45,331 nt of DNA from Streptomyces oceani. Lineage in GTDB: Bacteria; Actinomycetota; Actinomycetes; Streptomycetales; Streptomycetaceae. Within the stretch, counting starts at the first letter, position 1. Each line of letters opens with the position of its first letter. Below the pieces are notes generated by a model. The model was given only the letters and a program-made list of their open reading frames with translations. It did no database searches and was not told the origin of the DNA. Below, in pieces: positions 17,827 to 26,133 of this stretch. The translations under genes and the position numbers were made by a program. The stretch is from contig NZ_LJGU01000122.1 in the NCBI RefSeq assembly GCF_001751245.1, positions 17,961 to 63,291 of the forward strand, read 5' to 3'.

Positions 17827-17898
17827 ATGACGTCCAGAGGTCGGCACGGAGAGCGTGACCACATGTCACACGCTTTCCTCTCGGCTCTCGGCGGCCGC

Positions 17899-18234
17899 TC
17901 ACCACAGCAGCACGGCGCCGAGGACCGCCATGACCAGCGCGCACAGGACCGCCCCCGTCACGAACCGCCCCGCCGCGGCGCCGACCGGCCCCCCGACGCC
18001 GCCACCCGCCGTCGTCAGGGCGTGAATCCGGCGGTGCGCCACCACCAGGAATCCCAGCCAGGCCAAGGCGGTCAGCGCCGCCGCCATCCGGGCCGGCGGC
18101 GTGTTCCCGTCCACCAGCGCCGTACGCACCGCCAGGGCGGTGACCACCGTGTACGCCAGGGTCGTACGCCGCCACGACAGCCGGGTGCGTTCCCGTTGTG
18201 CCCCGTCCGCCTCCCCGTCGCGCCCGGCGGTCAC
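17899..18234 (-). CDS. DUF202 membrane protein, second copy
   Basis: Small membrane protein of 111 aa. The DUF202 feature RERTRLSWRRTTLAYTVVTAL is near the N-terminus, followed by two more hydrophobic helices (three in all). The GTG start overlaps the stop of the preceding DUF202 gene (GTGA), showing they are a coupled pair. Function of the family is not established. The C-terminus LGAVLLW lies in the membrane. Confidence 0.85.
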   Translation of the reverse strand: MTAGRDGEADGAQRERTRLSWRRTTLAYTVVTALAVRTALVDGNTPPARMAAALTALAWLGFLVVAHRRIHALTTAGGGVGGPVGAAAGRFVTGAVLCALVMAVLGAVLLW

Positions 18235-18629
18235 GTGCCGGCCCGTCCCAGCACCACGGCCGCGACCACCAGCAGCGCCGCCACCGTGGTCGCCACCGCC
18301 AGCACCGCAGGGAACCGCGAGGCCGGCAGGTCCTCGCCGCGTCGCATGGCCCGTTCGCACCGGGTCCAGTGGTTCACCGCCCGCAGCGCGCACAACGCGC
18401 CGGCCACCAGCAACGCCAGCGCGATCGCCGTACGCACCCACCAGCGCATGTCCGTCAGGAACTGGTCCACCGCCATGCCGCCGGCGACCAGGGCGAGGGC
18501 GGTACGCACCCAGGCGAGGAAGGTGCGCTCGTTGGCGAGGGAGAAGCGGTAGTCGGGCGTGTGGCCCTCCTGCTGGAGCCGACCCGGCACGAACCACAAC
18601 CGGAGGGTCGCCAGAAGCCGCTTGATCAT
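18231..18629 (-). CDS. YidH-like DUF202 membrane protein
   Basis: A 132-aa membrane protein of the YidH/DUF202 family. It shows the signature DYRFSLANERTFLAWVRTALAL at about 26-47 and three hydrophobic segments (about 39-57, 67-84, 105-128). The ATG at 18629 begins MIKRLLATLRLWFVPGRLQ. It is the first of two overlapping DUF202 genes, which may form a heteromeric membrane protein (inference). Role unknown. Confidence 0.88.
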   Translation of the reverse strand: MIKRLLATLRLWFVPGRLQQEGHTPDYRFSLANERTFLAWVRTALALVAGGMAVDQFLTDMRWWVRTAIALALLVAGALCALRAVNHWTRCERAMRRGEDLPASRFPAVLAVATTVAALLVVAAVVLGRAGT

Positions 18630-18842
18630 GAATCGAGCCTATGTCCCTTCCCCCGTGGTCGCCCGGCGCGCCGACAGCACCTGGTACACGGGGTGCCATG
18701 TACGGACCGGACAGATTACTCTCCAGTCACTTGTCGTCTTCGAGGCTGCCTCGTCTCCCGGGGCGGTCACTCGTACCGTCCCGACGTCCGGCTCCGGAGG
18801 CGGCGCCCGTAGCCCGCACCCGGCAAGCTGGTGGAGGAAGCC

Positions 18843-20513
18843 ATGGCATACGACGCCGACGTGATCGTGATCGGGGCCGGCCTCGCCGGGCTCACCGCCA
18901 CCGCCGAACTCGTCGACGCCGGGCGTCGGGTCATCCTGCTGGACCAGGAGCCGGAAGGCTCGCTCGGCGGGCAGGCACACTGGTCCTTCGGCGGCCTGTT
19001 CCTGGTAGACACCCCGGAGCAGCGCCGGTTGCGGGTACGCGACAGCCAAGCGCTGGCCTGGCAGGACTGGTTGGGTACGGCCGCCTTCGATCGTGCCGAG
19101 GACCACTGGCCGCGCCGCTGGGCGGAGGCGTACGTCGACTTCGCGGCCGGCGAGAAGCGGTCCTGGCTACGCCAACAGGGCCTGCGACTCTTCCCCGTGG
19201 TCGGCTGGGCCGAGCGTGGCGGGTACGAGGCGACGGGCCACGGCAACTCCGTACCGCGCTTCCACATCACCTGGGGCACTGGCCCTGGTGTGGTCGAGCC
19301 GTTCGAGCGGCGGGTGCGCGAGGGAGTGCGGCGCGGGCTGGTCGAGCTGCGCTTCCGGCACCGGGTCACCGGCCTCGCGCGCGGTGGAAGCGGCGGTATC
19401 GGCGACAGCGTGGACACCGTGACCGGGCGGGTCCTGGTCCCCAGCGACGCCGAACGCGGTACCGCCAGCAGCCGGGAGAGCACGGGCACCTTCGAGCTGC
19501 GTGCCCAGGCCGTCATCGTCACCTCCGGTGGCATCGGCGGCAACCACGACCTCGTACGCGCCAACTGGCCCGAGCGGCTCGGCACTCCACCACGCCGGAT
19601 GCTGTCCGGGGTGCCGGAGCACGTGGACGGGAAGCTGCTGGGCGTCGCCGAGTCCGCCGGCGGACGGATGATCAACCGGGACCGTATGTGGCACTACACC
19701 GAGGGCATCCAGAACTGGAGTCCGATCTGGGAGCGGCACGGCATCCGCATTCTGCCGGGGCCGTCCTCGCTCTGGCTGGACGCCACCGGCCGCAGGCTCC
19801 CGGTCCCGCTCTTCCCGGGCTTCGACACCCTCGGCACGCTCGATCACATCATGCGTACGGGACACGAGCACACCTGGTTCGTGCTGAGCCAGAAGATCAT
19901 CGAGAAGGAGTTCACCCTCTCCGGCTCCGAGCAGAATCCCGACCTCACCGGCCGGTCCGTACGCGATCTGCTCGGCCGGCTCGGTTCCGGGGCACCAGGG
20001 CCGGTACGGGCGTTCCAGGAGCAGGGGGCCGACTTCGTCGTCGAACGGGAACTGCCCGCGCTGGTGCGGCGGATGAACGAGCTGGTGGGTCAGGACCTGA
20101 TCAGCGAGCCGGAACTGCGTCGTGAGATCGCCGCCCGGGACCGCGAGATCGCGAATCCGTTCAGCAAGGACCTCCAGGTCACGGCCATTCACGGGGCGCG
20201 GAGGTTCCTCGGGGACAAGCTCATCCGGGTGGCCTCGCCGCACCGCATCCTCGACCCGCGGTCCGGGCCGCTGATCGCCGTACGGCTCAGCATCCTCACC
20301 CGCAAGACGCTCGGTGGCCTGGAGACCGACCTGGAGGGACGCGTGCTGACCGAGGGCGGAGAACCGCTGTCCGGCCTGTACGCGGCGGGCGAGGCCGCCG
20401 GATTCGGCGGCGGTGGCATGCACGGCTATCGCTCGCTGGAGGGCACCTTCCTCGGCGGCTGCCTCTTCTCCGGACGTACGGCCGGACGCTCGGCGGCCCG
20501 GGCGGTCGGCTGA
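18843..20513 (+). CDS. FAD-binding dehydrogenase, ketosteroid-dehydrogenase-like
   Basis: Flavoprotein of 556 aa in the FAD_binding_2 superfamily. The N-terminal dinucleotide motif VIVIGAGLAGLTATAELVDAG spans two segments (7-27) and is followed by the acidic residue of LLDQEPEGSLGGQ. The C-terminal FAD motif reads GLYAAGEAAGFGGGGMHGYR and LEGTFLGGCLFSGRTAGR. Such proteins resemble 3-ketosteroid 1-dehydrogenases and fumarate reductase flavoprotein chains, but the substrate is unknown. ATG 18843 is well supported by GGAGGAAG (18832-18839). No steroid genes are adjacent. A strong hairpin terminator follows. Confidence 0.88.
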   Translation: MAYDADVIVIGAGLAGLTATAELVDAGRRVILLDQEPEGSLGGQAHWSFGGLFLVDTPEQRRLRVRDSQALAWQDWLGTAAFDRAEDHWPRRWAEAYVDFAAGEKRSWLRQQGLRLFPVVGWAERGGYEATGHGNSVPRFHITWGTGPGVVEPFERRVREGVRRGLVELRFRHRVTGLARGGSGGIGDSVDTVTGRVLVPSDAERGTASSRESTGTFELRAQAVIVTSGGIGGNHDLVRANWPERLGTPPRRMLSGVPEHVDGKLLGVAESAGGRMINRDRMWHYTEGIQNWSPIWERHGIRILPGPSSLWLDATGRRLPVPLFPGFDTLGTLDHIMRTGHEHTWFVLSQKIIEKEFTLSGSEQNPDLTGRSVRDLLGRLGSGAPGPVRAFQEQGADFVVERELPALVRRMNELVGQDLISEPELRREIAARDREIANPFSKDLQVTAIHGARRFLGDKLIRVASPHRILDPRSGPLIAVRLSILTRKTLGGLETDLEGRVLTEGGEPLSGLYAAGEAAGFGGGGMHGYRSLEGTFLGGCLFSGRTAGRSAARAVG

Positions 20514-20620
20514 CCGGGCCGCACGCCCTACGGGGGCACGCTCGCTGTCGGGCCGTTCGCGGGGCCGTTCGCGGGGTTCGTCTCCGGACCGTTTTCCGGG
20601 GCCGCGCGGAGGTACTCGGC

Positions 20621-20653
20621 ACGCGGGGATCGCGAGCACCGCGATCCCCGCGT
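20621..20653. terminator. Hairpin terminator after flavoprotein gene
   Basis: Perfect 14-bp arms ACGCGGGGATCGCG (20621-20634) and CGCGATCCCCGCGT (20640-20653), loop AGCAC. It lies 107 bp after the flavoprotein stop. A tandem GGGGCCGTTCGC-type repeat lies just before it, at about 20551-20577. Confidence 0.8.
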
Positions 20654-20714
20654 CGTGACCGGGGAAGGTGAGGACTGTGCCCAGCGGGTCCAGCCGTAAG
20701 GGACGGGCGGACCG

Positions 20715-21626
20715 GTGACCGGCGGCACGGAGATCCGGGCCGGCAGCCACGGGTTCCGGCTCAATCGGCCCGAGAAGGTCCTCTTCCCGGACGACGGGTT
20801 CACGAAGCGGGACGTGGTCGAGTACTACCGGGCGGTCGCCCCCCGGATCGTCCCGCAACTGCGCGGCCGGCCGCTGATGATGCTGCGACACCCGGACGGC
20901 ATCGAGCGGCCCGGTGTCGTACAGAAGAACGTCCCCGACCACTTCCCGGACTGGATCCGACGCGAGCGGCTGCCCAAGGAAGGCGGCTCGGTGCTCCATC
21001 CGGTCTGCGACGACACCGCCACCCTGCTCTATCTCGCGGGGCAGGCATGCCTGACCCCGCACCGATGGCTGGCGCGTGCCGACCATCCCGATCACCCGGA
21101 TCGTCTGGTCTTCGACCTCGACCCCTCCGGGGGTACCGGTTTCGCCGACGTACGCTGGGCCGCGCGGCGGGTGTGCGCGCTGTTGGAGGAGGAACTCCGG
21201 CTGCCGGTGGCGCTGATGACAACCGGCTCCAGCGGCCTGCACGTGGTGGTACCGCTGGACGGCCGGACGCCGTTCGACGAGGTGCGCGGCTTCGCCGGCG
21301 ACGCCGCCCGGCTGCTCGTGGCGCGGCATCCGGAGCGGCTGACGGTCGAACCCCGGAAGGCCGACCGTGGCCGGCGGACCTACCTCGACGTGCAGCGCAA
21401 CGCGTACGCGCAGACGGCCGTGACCCCGTACGCCCTGCGGGCGCTGCCGGGCGCCCCGGTGGCGATGCCACTGTGGCGCGGCGAACTCGACGGCCCGGAC
21501 CTGGACCCGCGGGGGTGGACTCTCACCTCCGCGCCGGACCGGGCGCGGGAGGACCCGTGGGCCGGCATGCCGCGCGGCCGGGCGCTGGGACCGGCCCGGC
21601 GGCGGCTCGCGACGGTCGAGGAGTGA
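20715..21626 (+). CDS. LigD-type DNA polymerase domain protein (NHEJ primase-polymerase)
   Basis: Stand-alone archaeo-eukaryotic primase-type polymerase of 303 aa, the POL domain of LigD, which fills gaps with ribo- or deoxynucleotides during Ku-dependent end joining. Visible: LNRPEKVLFPDDGFTKRD at the N-terminus, the metal-binding LVFDLDPSGG with Asp134 and Asp136, TTGSSGLHVVVPL for phosphate binding, and the third Asp in RTYLDVQRNAYAQT. There is no ligase or nuclease domain and no ku gene nearby. The GTG start at 20715 fits the family N-terminus; no strong Shine-Dalgarno is seen. Confidence 0.9.
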   Translation: MTGGTEIRAGSHGFRLNRPEKVLFPDDGFTKRDVVEYYRAVAPRIVPQLRGRPLMMLRHPDGIERPGVVQKNVPDHFPDWIRRERLPKEGGSVLHPVCDDTATLLYLAGQACLTPHRWLARADHPDHPDRLVFDLDPSGGTGFADVRWAARRVCALLEEELRLPVALMTTGSSGLHVVVPLDGRTPFDEVRGFAGDAARLLVARHPERLTVEPRKADRGRRTYLDVQRNAYAQTAVTPYALRALPGAPVAMPLWRGELDGPDLDPRGWTLTSAPDRAREDPWAGMPRGRALGPARRRLATVEE

Positions 21627-21689
21627 GGTACGGCCCCCGCCGGCGGGCGACGAACTGCCGGTCAGGCCGCCGAAACCGCCGAAACCCGG

Positions 21690-22808
21690 TCAGGGACGTG
21701 CGGCCAGCGGCGGCGTCTCCATGCCCTCCCTCCCGCGCACTCCGGTGAGGAACTCCTGCACGGCCTCGGTCGCCCGATGCCGCGGACGCCAGTCGAGCTC
21801 CTCCCGGGCACGGGCGCTGTCCAGCAGCGGCATGTGCAGCGCCGCGTCGAACAGTTGCGGTGACGCCGGCAACAGGCGCGCGTGCCAAGCGGCGCTCAGA
21901 CCCGGCCGTACGACACTCGCGGGCACCCGCATGGTGCGTACGCCCAGGAGTTCCGCCAGCACCCCGGCGTCCAGCACCGGATCGGTGGCGAGGTTGAACG
22001 CCCCCCGGACGGGGCTGGTGACGGCCAGCCGCACGCCGTCGGCGGCGTCCGCGGTGTGCAGCGCCTGGAGGCGCATGCCCGGCAGCTCGGGGAGCACCGG
22101 CAACCGTTCCGGCTGGAACCAGGCGCGCGGCAGCAACTGCCCCGCGAAGATACGCCGTTGCTCGGAGGCCGCCTCCCGCTTGAAGAGGAATCCCGGCCGC
22201 ACGCGCACCATGCGGACCCAGGGGAACCGCCGCTCGTAGGTGTCCAGGTAGCGCTCCAGATACGCCTTCTCCCGGCAGTAGGCGGCCGCCGGCCAGCCGT
22301 GCGTGGGCCAGGACTCGTCCACGGCGCGGTCCTTGGGGCCGGGGGAGTAGGCGCCGACGGAGGACACGTAGACGACGGCGGGAGTCTGGGCCTCGGCTGC
22401 GGCCTCGAAGACGCGGATGCTGCCGAGCACGTTGGTCTCCCAGGTCACCTCGGGGTGCCGGGTGGGCTGGAACATCCAGGCGAGCGGGACGATGACGTCG
22501 ACACTGCGGAACAGCTCGGCCAGTTGCGGCTCCGTTCGGATGTCGGCCCGTACCCAGGTCGTTCGTGGCGGCGACCACGTCGGCGTACGCCGGGCCAGGC
22601 CGATCACCCGGCCGATCCGTGGGTCCGTCGACAGGGCCGCCACCACGCTGGTGCCGAGGTTCCCGCTGGCGCCCACGACCGCGACAGTCAAGCCGTCGGC
22701 CACTCCCGTACGCGGCCCGGCCGCGACGATCTCCGCGACGTTCGCGACGTGGCCCCAGCCGGCGCCGTGCGGGTCGGCTGCCGGCCGGGTGTTCTTGCTG
22801 TCCTCCAT
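21690..22808 (-). CDS. NAD-dependent epimerase/dehydratase family protein
   Basis: Extended SDR of 372 aa. A ~35-residue N-terminal extension precedes the cofactor motif VAVVGASGNLGTSVV (about 43-57). VYVSSVGAYSPG gives the catalytic Ser region, and AYCREKAYLE is the YxxxK motif. The nucleotide-sugar versus other substrate question cannot be settled. ATG 22808 follows GAGGTGG. It is divergent from the formaldehyde dehydrogenase gene with a strong hairpin in between. The end contains WRPRHRATEAVQEFLTG, typical of this family's C-terminus. Confidence 0.88.
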   Translation of the reverse strand: MEDSKNTRPAADPHGAGWGHVANVAEIVAAGPRTGVADGLTVAVVGASGNLGTSVVAALSTDPRIGRVIGLARRTPTWSPPRTTWVRADIRTEPQLAELFRSVDVIVPLAWMFQPTRHPEVTWETNVLGSIRVFEAAAEAQTPAVVYVSSVGAYSPGPKDRAVDESWPTHGWPAAAYCREKAYLERYLDTYERRFPWVRMVRVRPGFLFKREAASEQRRIFAGQLLPRAWFQPERLPVLPELPGMRLQALHTADAADGVRLAVTSPVRGAFNLATDPVLDAGVLAELLGVRTMRVPASVVRPGLSAAWHARLLPASPQLFDAALHMPLLDSARAREELDWRPRHRATEAVQEFLTGVRGREGMETPPLAARP

Positions 22809-22850
22809 GCGGCCACCTCTTCGGTCCGGCCCCGGATCTGTGTCTGCCTG

Positions 22851-22877
22851 CCGTCCCTCGCCCGGGGCGAGGGACGG
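22851..22877. promoter_or_regulatory. Hairpin/dyad in divergent promoter region
   Basis: Arms CCGTCCCTCGCC (22851-22862) and GGCGAGGGACGG (22866-22877) with a 3-nt loop. It lies 43 bp upstream of the epimerase start and 187 bp upstream of the formaldehyde dehydrogenase start. Because it is between divergent genes it is more likely an operator or leader structure than a terminator. Confidence 0.5.
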
Positions 22878-23063
22878 CCGTGGGCGGGTACCCCGGCGGA
22901 CGCCGGCCTAACGGCGTGTGGGCGCGGTCGTACGGGTGACCCGAGGGGCCTAGGCCCCCGGCGTCCGCGTGGTCGGGCGTGGTCGGGCGCTGAGTGGCCC
23001 AGGTCGTGGGCACGGCGCAGAATTCTCCGGGGGGCTGTCCTGATTCGTCCGGAGGTGGCAGTC

Positions 23064-24290
23064 ATGAGTGGAAACCGAGCGGTGGCCTACATCGAACCAG
23101 GCGTCGTCGAGGTGCAGACGATCGACTACCCCGATCTGGTGCTGCACGACGGGCCGGGTGTCCATCCGCAGAACGCCGGCCGCCAATGCCGACACGGCGT
23201 GATCCTCAAGGTGCTGGCGACCAACATCTGCGGTAGCGACCAGCACATGGTGCGCGGACGCACGACGGCTCCGCAGGATCTCGTACTCGGGCACGAGATC
23301 ACCGGTGAGGTGGTGGAGAAGGGCCCGGACGTCGAGTTCACCGAGGTGGGGGACGTCGTCTCGGTGCCCTTCAACATCGCCTGCGGCCGTTGCCGCAACT
23401 GCAAGGAACGCAAGACCGGCATCTGCCTCAACGTCAATCCCGTACGTCCCGGCTCAGCCTACGGTTACGTCGACATGGGCGGCTGGGTCGGCGGCCAGGC
23501 GGAGTACGTCATGGTGCCCTACGCCGACTGGAACCTGCTGCGCTTCACCGATCGGGACCGGGCCCGGGAGAAGCTCCTGGACCTGACGATGCTCTCGGAC
23601 ATCTTCCCCACCGGCTTCCACGGGGCGGTCAGCGCGGGCGCCGGCGTGGGTAGCACCGTCTACGTCGCCGGCGCGGGACCGGTCGGTCTGGCCGCCGCCG
23701 CGTCCGCGCAGCTGCTGGGCGCCGCCGTCGTCATCGTCGGCGACCTCAATCCGGAGCGGCTCGCCCAGGCCCGCAGCTTCGGCTGCGAGACCATCGACCT
23801 GACCCAGGACCCTCCGCAGGCGCAGATCGAGGCCCTGCTCGGCGAGCCCGAGGTGGACGCGGCGGTGGACGCGGTCGGCTTCGAGGCTCGGGCACACGGC
23901 CCGGACGCCGGCGAGGCGCCCGCCACGGTCCTCAACACCCTGATGGAGGTGGCCAGGGCGGGTGCCGGCATCGGCATCCCCGGGCTGTACGTCACCGAGG
24001 ACCCCGGCGGCGTGGACAACGACGCCCGCACCGGGGCGCTCAAGATGCGCTTCGGGCTGGGCTGGGCGAAGAGCCACTACTTCATCACCGGCCAGTGCCC
24101 CGTGATGCGGTACCACCGGGAACTGTCGCAGGCGATCATGCACGACCGCGTGCAGATCGCCAAGGCGGTCAACGCCACCGTCATCTCGCTGGAGGACGCG
24201 CCGCGCGGCTACGCCGAGTTCGACCAGGGCGCCAGCCGGAAGTACGTCCTCAACCCGCACGGGGCGCTGGACGGCGTCACCGCCATCTGA
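23064..24290 (+). CDS. fdhA: Glutathione-independent formaldehyde dehydrogenase
   Basis: Zinc-dependent medium-chain dehydrogenase of 408 aa, close in layout to Pseudomonas FdhA, which oxidises formaldehyde with NAD+ without glutathione. Catalytic zinc ligands: Cys56 (NICGSDQH) and His77 (LGHEITGEV). Structural zinc: CGRCRNCKERKTGIC with Cys107, 110, 113 and 121. The Rossmann motif is VYVAGAGPVGLAAAASAQLL. The insert MSGNRAVAYIEPGVVEVQTI at the start is typical of FdhA. GGAGGTGGC supports ATG 23064. It might also act on other aldehydes or dismutate formaldehyde. A very strong terminator follows. Confidence 0.9.
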   Translation: MSGNRAVAYIEPGVVEVQTIDYPDLVLHDGPGVHPQNAGRQCRHGVILKVLATNICGSDQHMVRGRTTAPQDLVLGHEITGEVVEKGPDVEFTEVGDVVSVPFNIACGRCRNCKERKTGICLNVNPVRPGSAYGYVDMGGWVGGQAEYVMVPYADWNLLRFTDRDRAREKLLDLTMLSDIFPTGFHGAVSAGAGVGSTVYVAGAGPVGLAAAASAQLLGAAVVIVGDLNPERLAQARSFGCETIDLTQDPPQAQIEALLGEPEVDAAVDAVGFEARAHGPDAGEAPATVLNTLMEVARAGAGIGIPGLYVTEDPGGVDNDARTGALKMRFGLGWAKSHYFITGQCPVMRYHRELSQAIMHDRVQIAKAVNATVISLEDAPRGYAEFDQGASRKYVLNPHGALDGVTAI

Positions 24291-24302
24291 CCGACGCAAC
24301 CC

Positions 24303-24362
24303 CGCACGCACATGGCCGGGGTTCGCGCCGGAATCGGCGCGAACCCCGGCCATGTGCGTGCG
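24303..24362. terminator. 28-bp perfect hairpin terminator
   Basis: Arms of 28 bp at 24303-24330 and 24335-24362 are exact reverse complements with a 4-nt loop GAAT. It lies 13 bp after fdhA and 24 bp from the end of the convergent DUF6479 gene, so it can serve both strands. Confidence 0.88.
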
Positions 24363-24385
24363 CGTCGTGCGCGGAGTCGCCGGGT

Positions 24386-24757
24386 CTAACGATGTCGCCC
24401 GCCGGGGCCACCACTGCCGAAGGAACCGCTGCCGCCCTCGTTCCACCTCGGCGGCTCCGCCTCGGTGCCGCCGGACTCCGTCCCCGTGTTGCCGTGGTCC
24501 TTGAGTTCGTGCGGCAGTCGGCGCTTTCCGTCATGCGGCATCTCCGCCGGGGCGCGGACCTCCGGGTCGTAGTCCTCGGGGTGATGCTCATGGGGCGGCG
24601 CGGCCTGGGATGCGCGTGCGTCACCACGCTGGCGAAGACGCATGCCGTAGGCCACCGCCAGGATCAGCGCGGCGACGATCACCAGTCCGAGGATGAGCGG
24701 CGCGAGGCCCACGAGGAAGTCGCGGGCGACGGCGAGCGGAATCTGCACGGTATCCAT
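24386..24757 (-). CDS. DUF6479-like small membrane protein
   Basis: A 123-aa protein with one hydrophobic helix (about 14-38, VGLAPLILGLVIVAALILAV) and a hydrophilic, Pro/Glu/His-rich cytoplasmic tail. The tail has the KRRLPHELKDHGNTG pattern seen in DUF6479 proteins of Streptomyces, and ends in a Gly/Ser-rich stretch. ATG 24757 has AGGGGA about 12 nt upstream. Function unknown. Convergent with fdhA across a shared terminator. Confidence 0.8.
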   Translation of the reverse strand: MDTVQIPLAVARDFLVGLAPLILGLVIVAALILAVAYGMRLRQRGDARASQAAPPHEHHPEDYDPEVRAPAEMPHDGKRRLPHELKDHGNTGTESGGTEAEPPRWNEGGSGSFGSGGPGGRHR

Positions 24758-25197
24758 GACGGATATATCCCCTGTGATCGGATGGACAGTCGACTCTTAT
24801 GAAAGTATTTGCCGTATTTGCCCTTATCGACGGAGGCGCGCAAGCGTGGGCGGCTCGGTGCTGCGCTCTCGCTGGTCGCTCCTCGTACGAGTCGGTCTCG
24901 GGGTGCCCGCGAGCGGCTCGTCCCGCCGCCCGCGCGAAGCCGGCGGGCTCCTGCAGGACGGGTGCCGTGCATGACGGGTTTCATGCGTATCGCTGTCCTT
25001 CCGGGGCCGGACCGACGAGGCTTCGCCGCGCCGGCGACCGCCGGTGGCGTCAGGGGCCACTCTGGCGGGCACGTGGCGCCGTGAGGTTGTCGGGGCATCC
25101 CGACGCGGCCACGCCCTGAGAGAACCCCTGTACCGTATATGGCGAAGCCTCCGGCCGTACGACCTGCGCGTCCTGAAAGAGAGCGCGGGGGAACACG
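24758..25197. other. Intergenic region, no gene supported
   Basis: About 440 bp without a credible gene. It starts with an AT-richer stretch (around 24790-24835) that may hold the DUF6479 promoter. The remaining open frames have neither codon bias nor ribosome-binding sites. The region borders a set of gene fragments and may itself be decayed sequence. Confidence 0.5.
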
Positions 25198-25441
25198 GGG
25201 GTTCTCGAACTTGTCGATCCAGCTCTGTGGGATGTGACTCTCGAGACCCCACTCGGTCACGGAGTTGTCGAAGTCCGTCCGTCCTTCCAACCCGTGCGTC
25301 ATCCAGAAGCCCTCCTTTTCGAAGGAGGGCGTTCAGACGTTCGTCGAGGTCGCCCAAGGTCCGCAGGAAGGCGTTGGAGAAGATCAGCAGGGATTCCCCC
25401 ACCTTGTGGCTGGCTCGCTGCTTGTCCGTGGGTTGGTCCAC
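25198..25441 (-). pseudogene. Frameshifted, truncated helical-protein remnant
   Basis: Two reverse-strand segments with good GC3 bias lie end to end in different frames. The first (from GTG 25441) reads VGESLLIFSNAFLRTLGDLD then ERLNALL. The second reads EGFWMTHGLEGRTDF then DNSVTEWGLES and IDKFENP. Removing one A from the AAAA run (plus-strand T at 25316-25319) would join them into one protein. The shift lies in a 9-bp hairpin (25309-25330). Coding bias stops after IDKFENP at about 25198, and the 5' end abuts an SDR fragment at 25455. The family was not recognised. GGAGGG before ATG 25302 could let the second part be translated alone. Confidence 0.55.
25309..25330. repeat. Hairpin with TTCG loop at frameshift
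   Basis: GCCCTCCTT, loop TTCG, AAGGAGGGC: perfect 9-bp arms. It contains the homopolymer at which the reading frame of the surrounding remnant changes, and includes the GGAGGG that could serve as a ribosome-binding site for ATG 25302 on the reverse strand. Confidence 0.7.
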
Positions 25442-25454
25442 GCAGACGACGGAG

Positions 25455-26027
25455 CCCGCACCGCGTGTGGTGACGGTGAGCAGTGAGCAGCATCGAGTCT
25501 CCCGCCTGGACCTGGACCGTGAGCCGTACCTGCCGCGGAGCCGACGGGCCGGGGACTCCCTGGGGGTTTACGGACGCTCGAAGCAGGCCAACGTCTACCT
25601 CGCCGCTGAACTCCAGCGGCTTGTCCAGATCGCGGGGTCGACGCTGCGCAGCGTGGTGGCGGTCCCCGGCCTCACCGGCACCGGCGTGCTCAGCCGTGGC
25701 GCCAACGCCGACCGGGGCCATACGTGGACGATGCTCGCCAGCCTGGTGCACCTGGTGGCCAAGCGGGTGGCGCAGGGGGCCTGGCCTCTGCCGTACGCGG
25801 TGACCGACGAGAGCCTGCCCGGTGACGCCCACATCGTCCCCTCCGGGCCCCTGCAAGGTTTCGGCCGACCCGTACCCCGAGACGCTGGTCGTACGGCTCG
25901 GGATCGTGGGGCGGCGCGACGGCTGTGGGAGCTGTCCGAGCGGCTCACCGGCGTCCACCACGGCGAGTTGGCCGGCCCACCACCGGTACCGGAAGCCGAT
26001 GAGGCCCCGACGTTCTCGCTGCGGTGA
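25455..26027 (+). pseudogene. SDR oxidoreductase lacking N-terminal half
   Basis: The translation opens abruptly at PAPRVVTVSSEQHR, the catalytic-Ser strand of protochlorophyllide-reductase-like SDRs. It continues with YGRSKQAN (YxxxK) and AAELQRLV, the substrate loop VVAVPGLTGTGVL and the typical ending LWELSERLTGV. The NAD(P)-binding Rossmann half (about 130 residues, including TGxxxGIG) is missing; upstream lies an unrelated reverse-strand fragment. There is no ribosome-binding site at the junction. It cannot be a working enzyme. The intact 3' part retains good codon bias, so the loss may be fairly recent. Confidence 0.75.
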
Positions 26028-26133
26028 CCGGGGCCTTCCACCGCGCCCCGGCGCCGCGGCTGTGCGCGTCCGCGCGTGTGGGGCGCGTCGACGCCGCGGG
26101 GTACGAGATGCCCCGGGGAGGCAGGGCCGCTCG

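Noticed and set aside
24799..25119. Small plus-strand open frames between DUF6479 and the gene remnants
   Set aside because: No ribosome-binding site, no third-position bias and Arg/Ala/Gly-rich translations.
25302..25330. Programmed ribosomal frameshift
   Set aside because: No early stop in the first frame and coding bias ends soon after the shift; a decayed or mis-sequenced gene explains it more simply.
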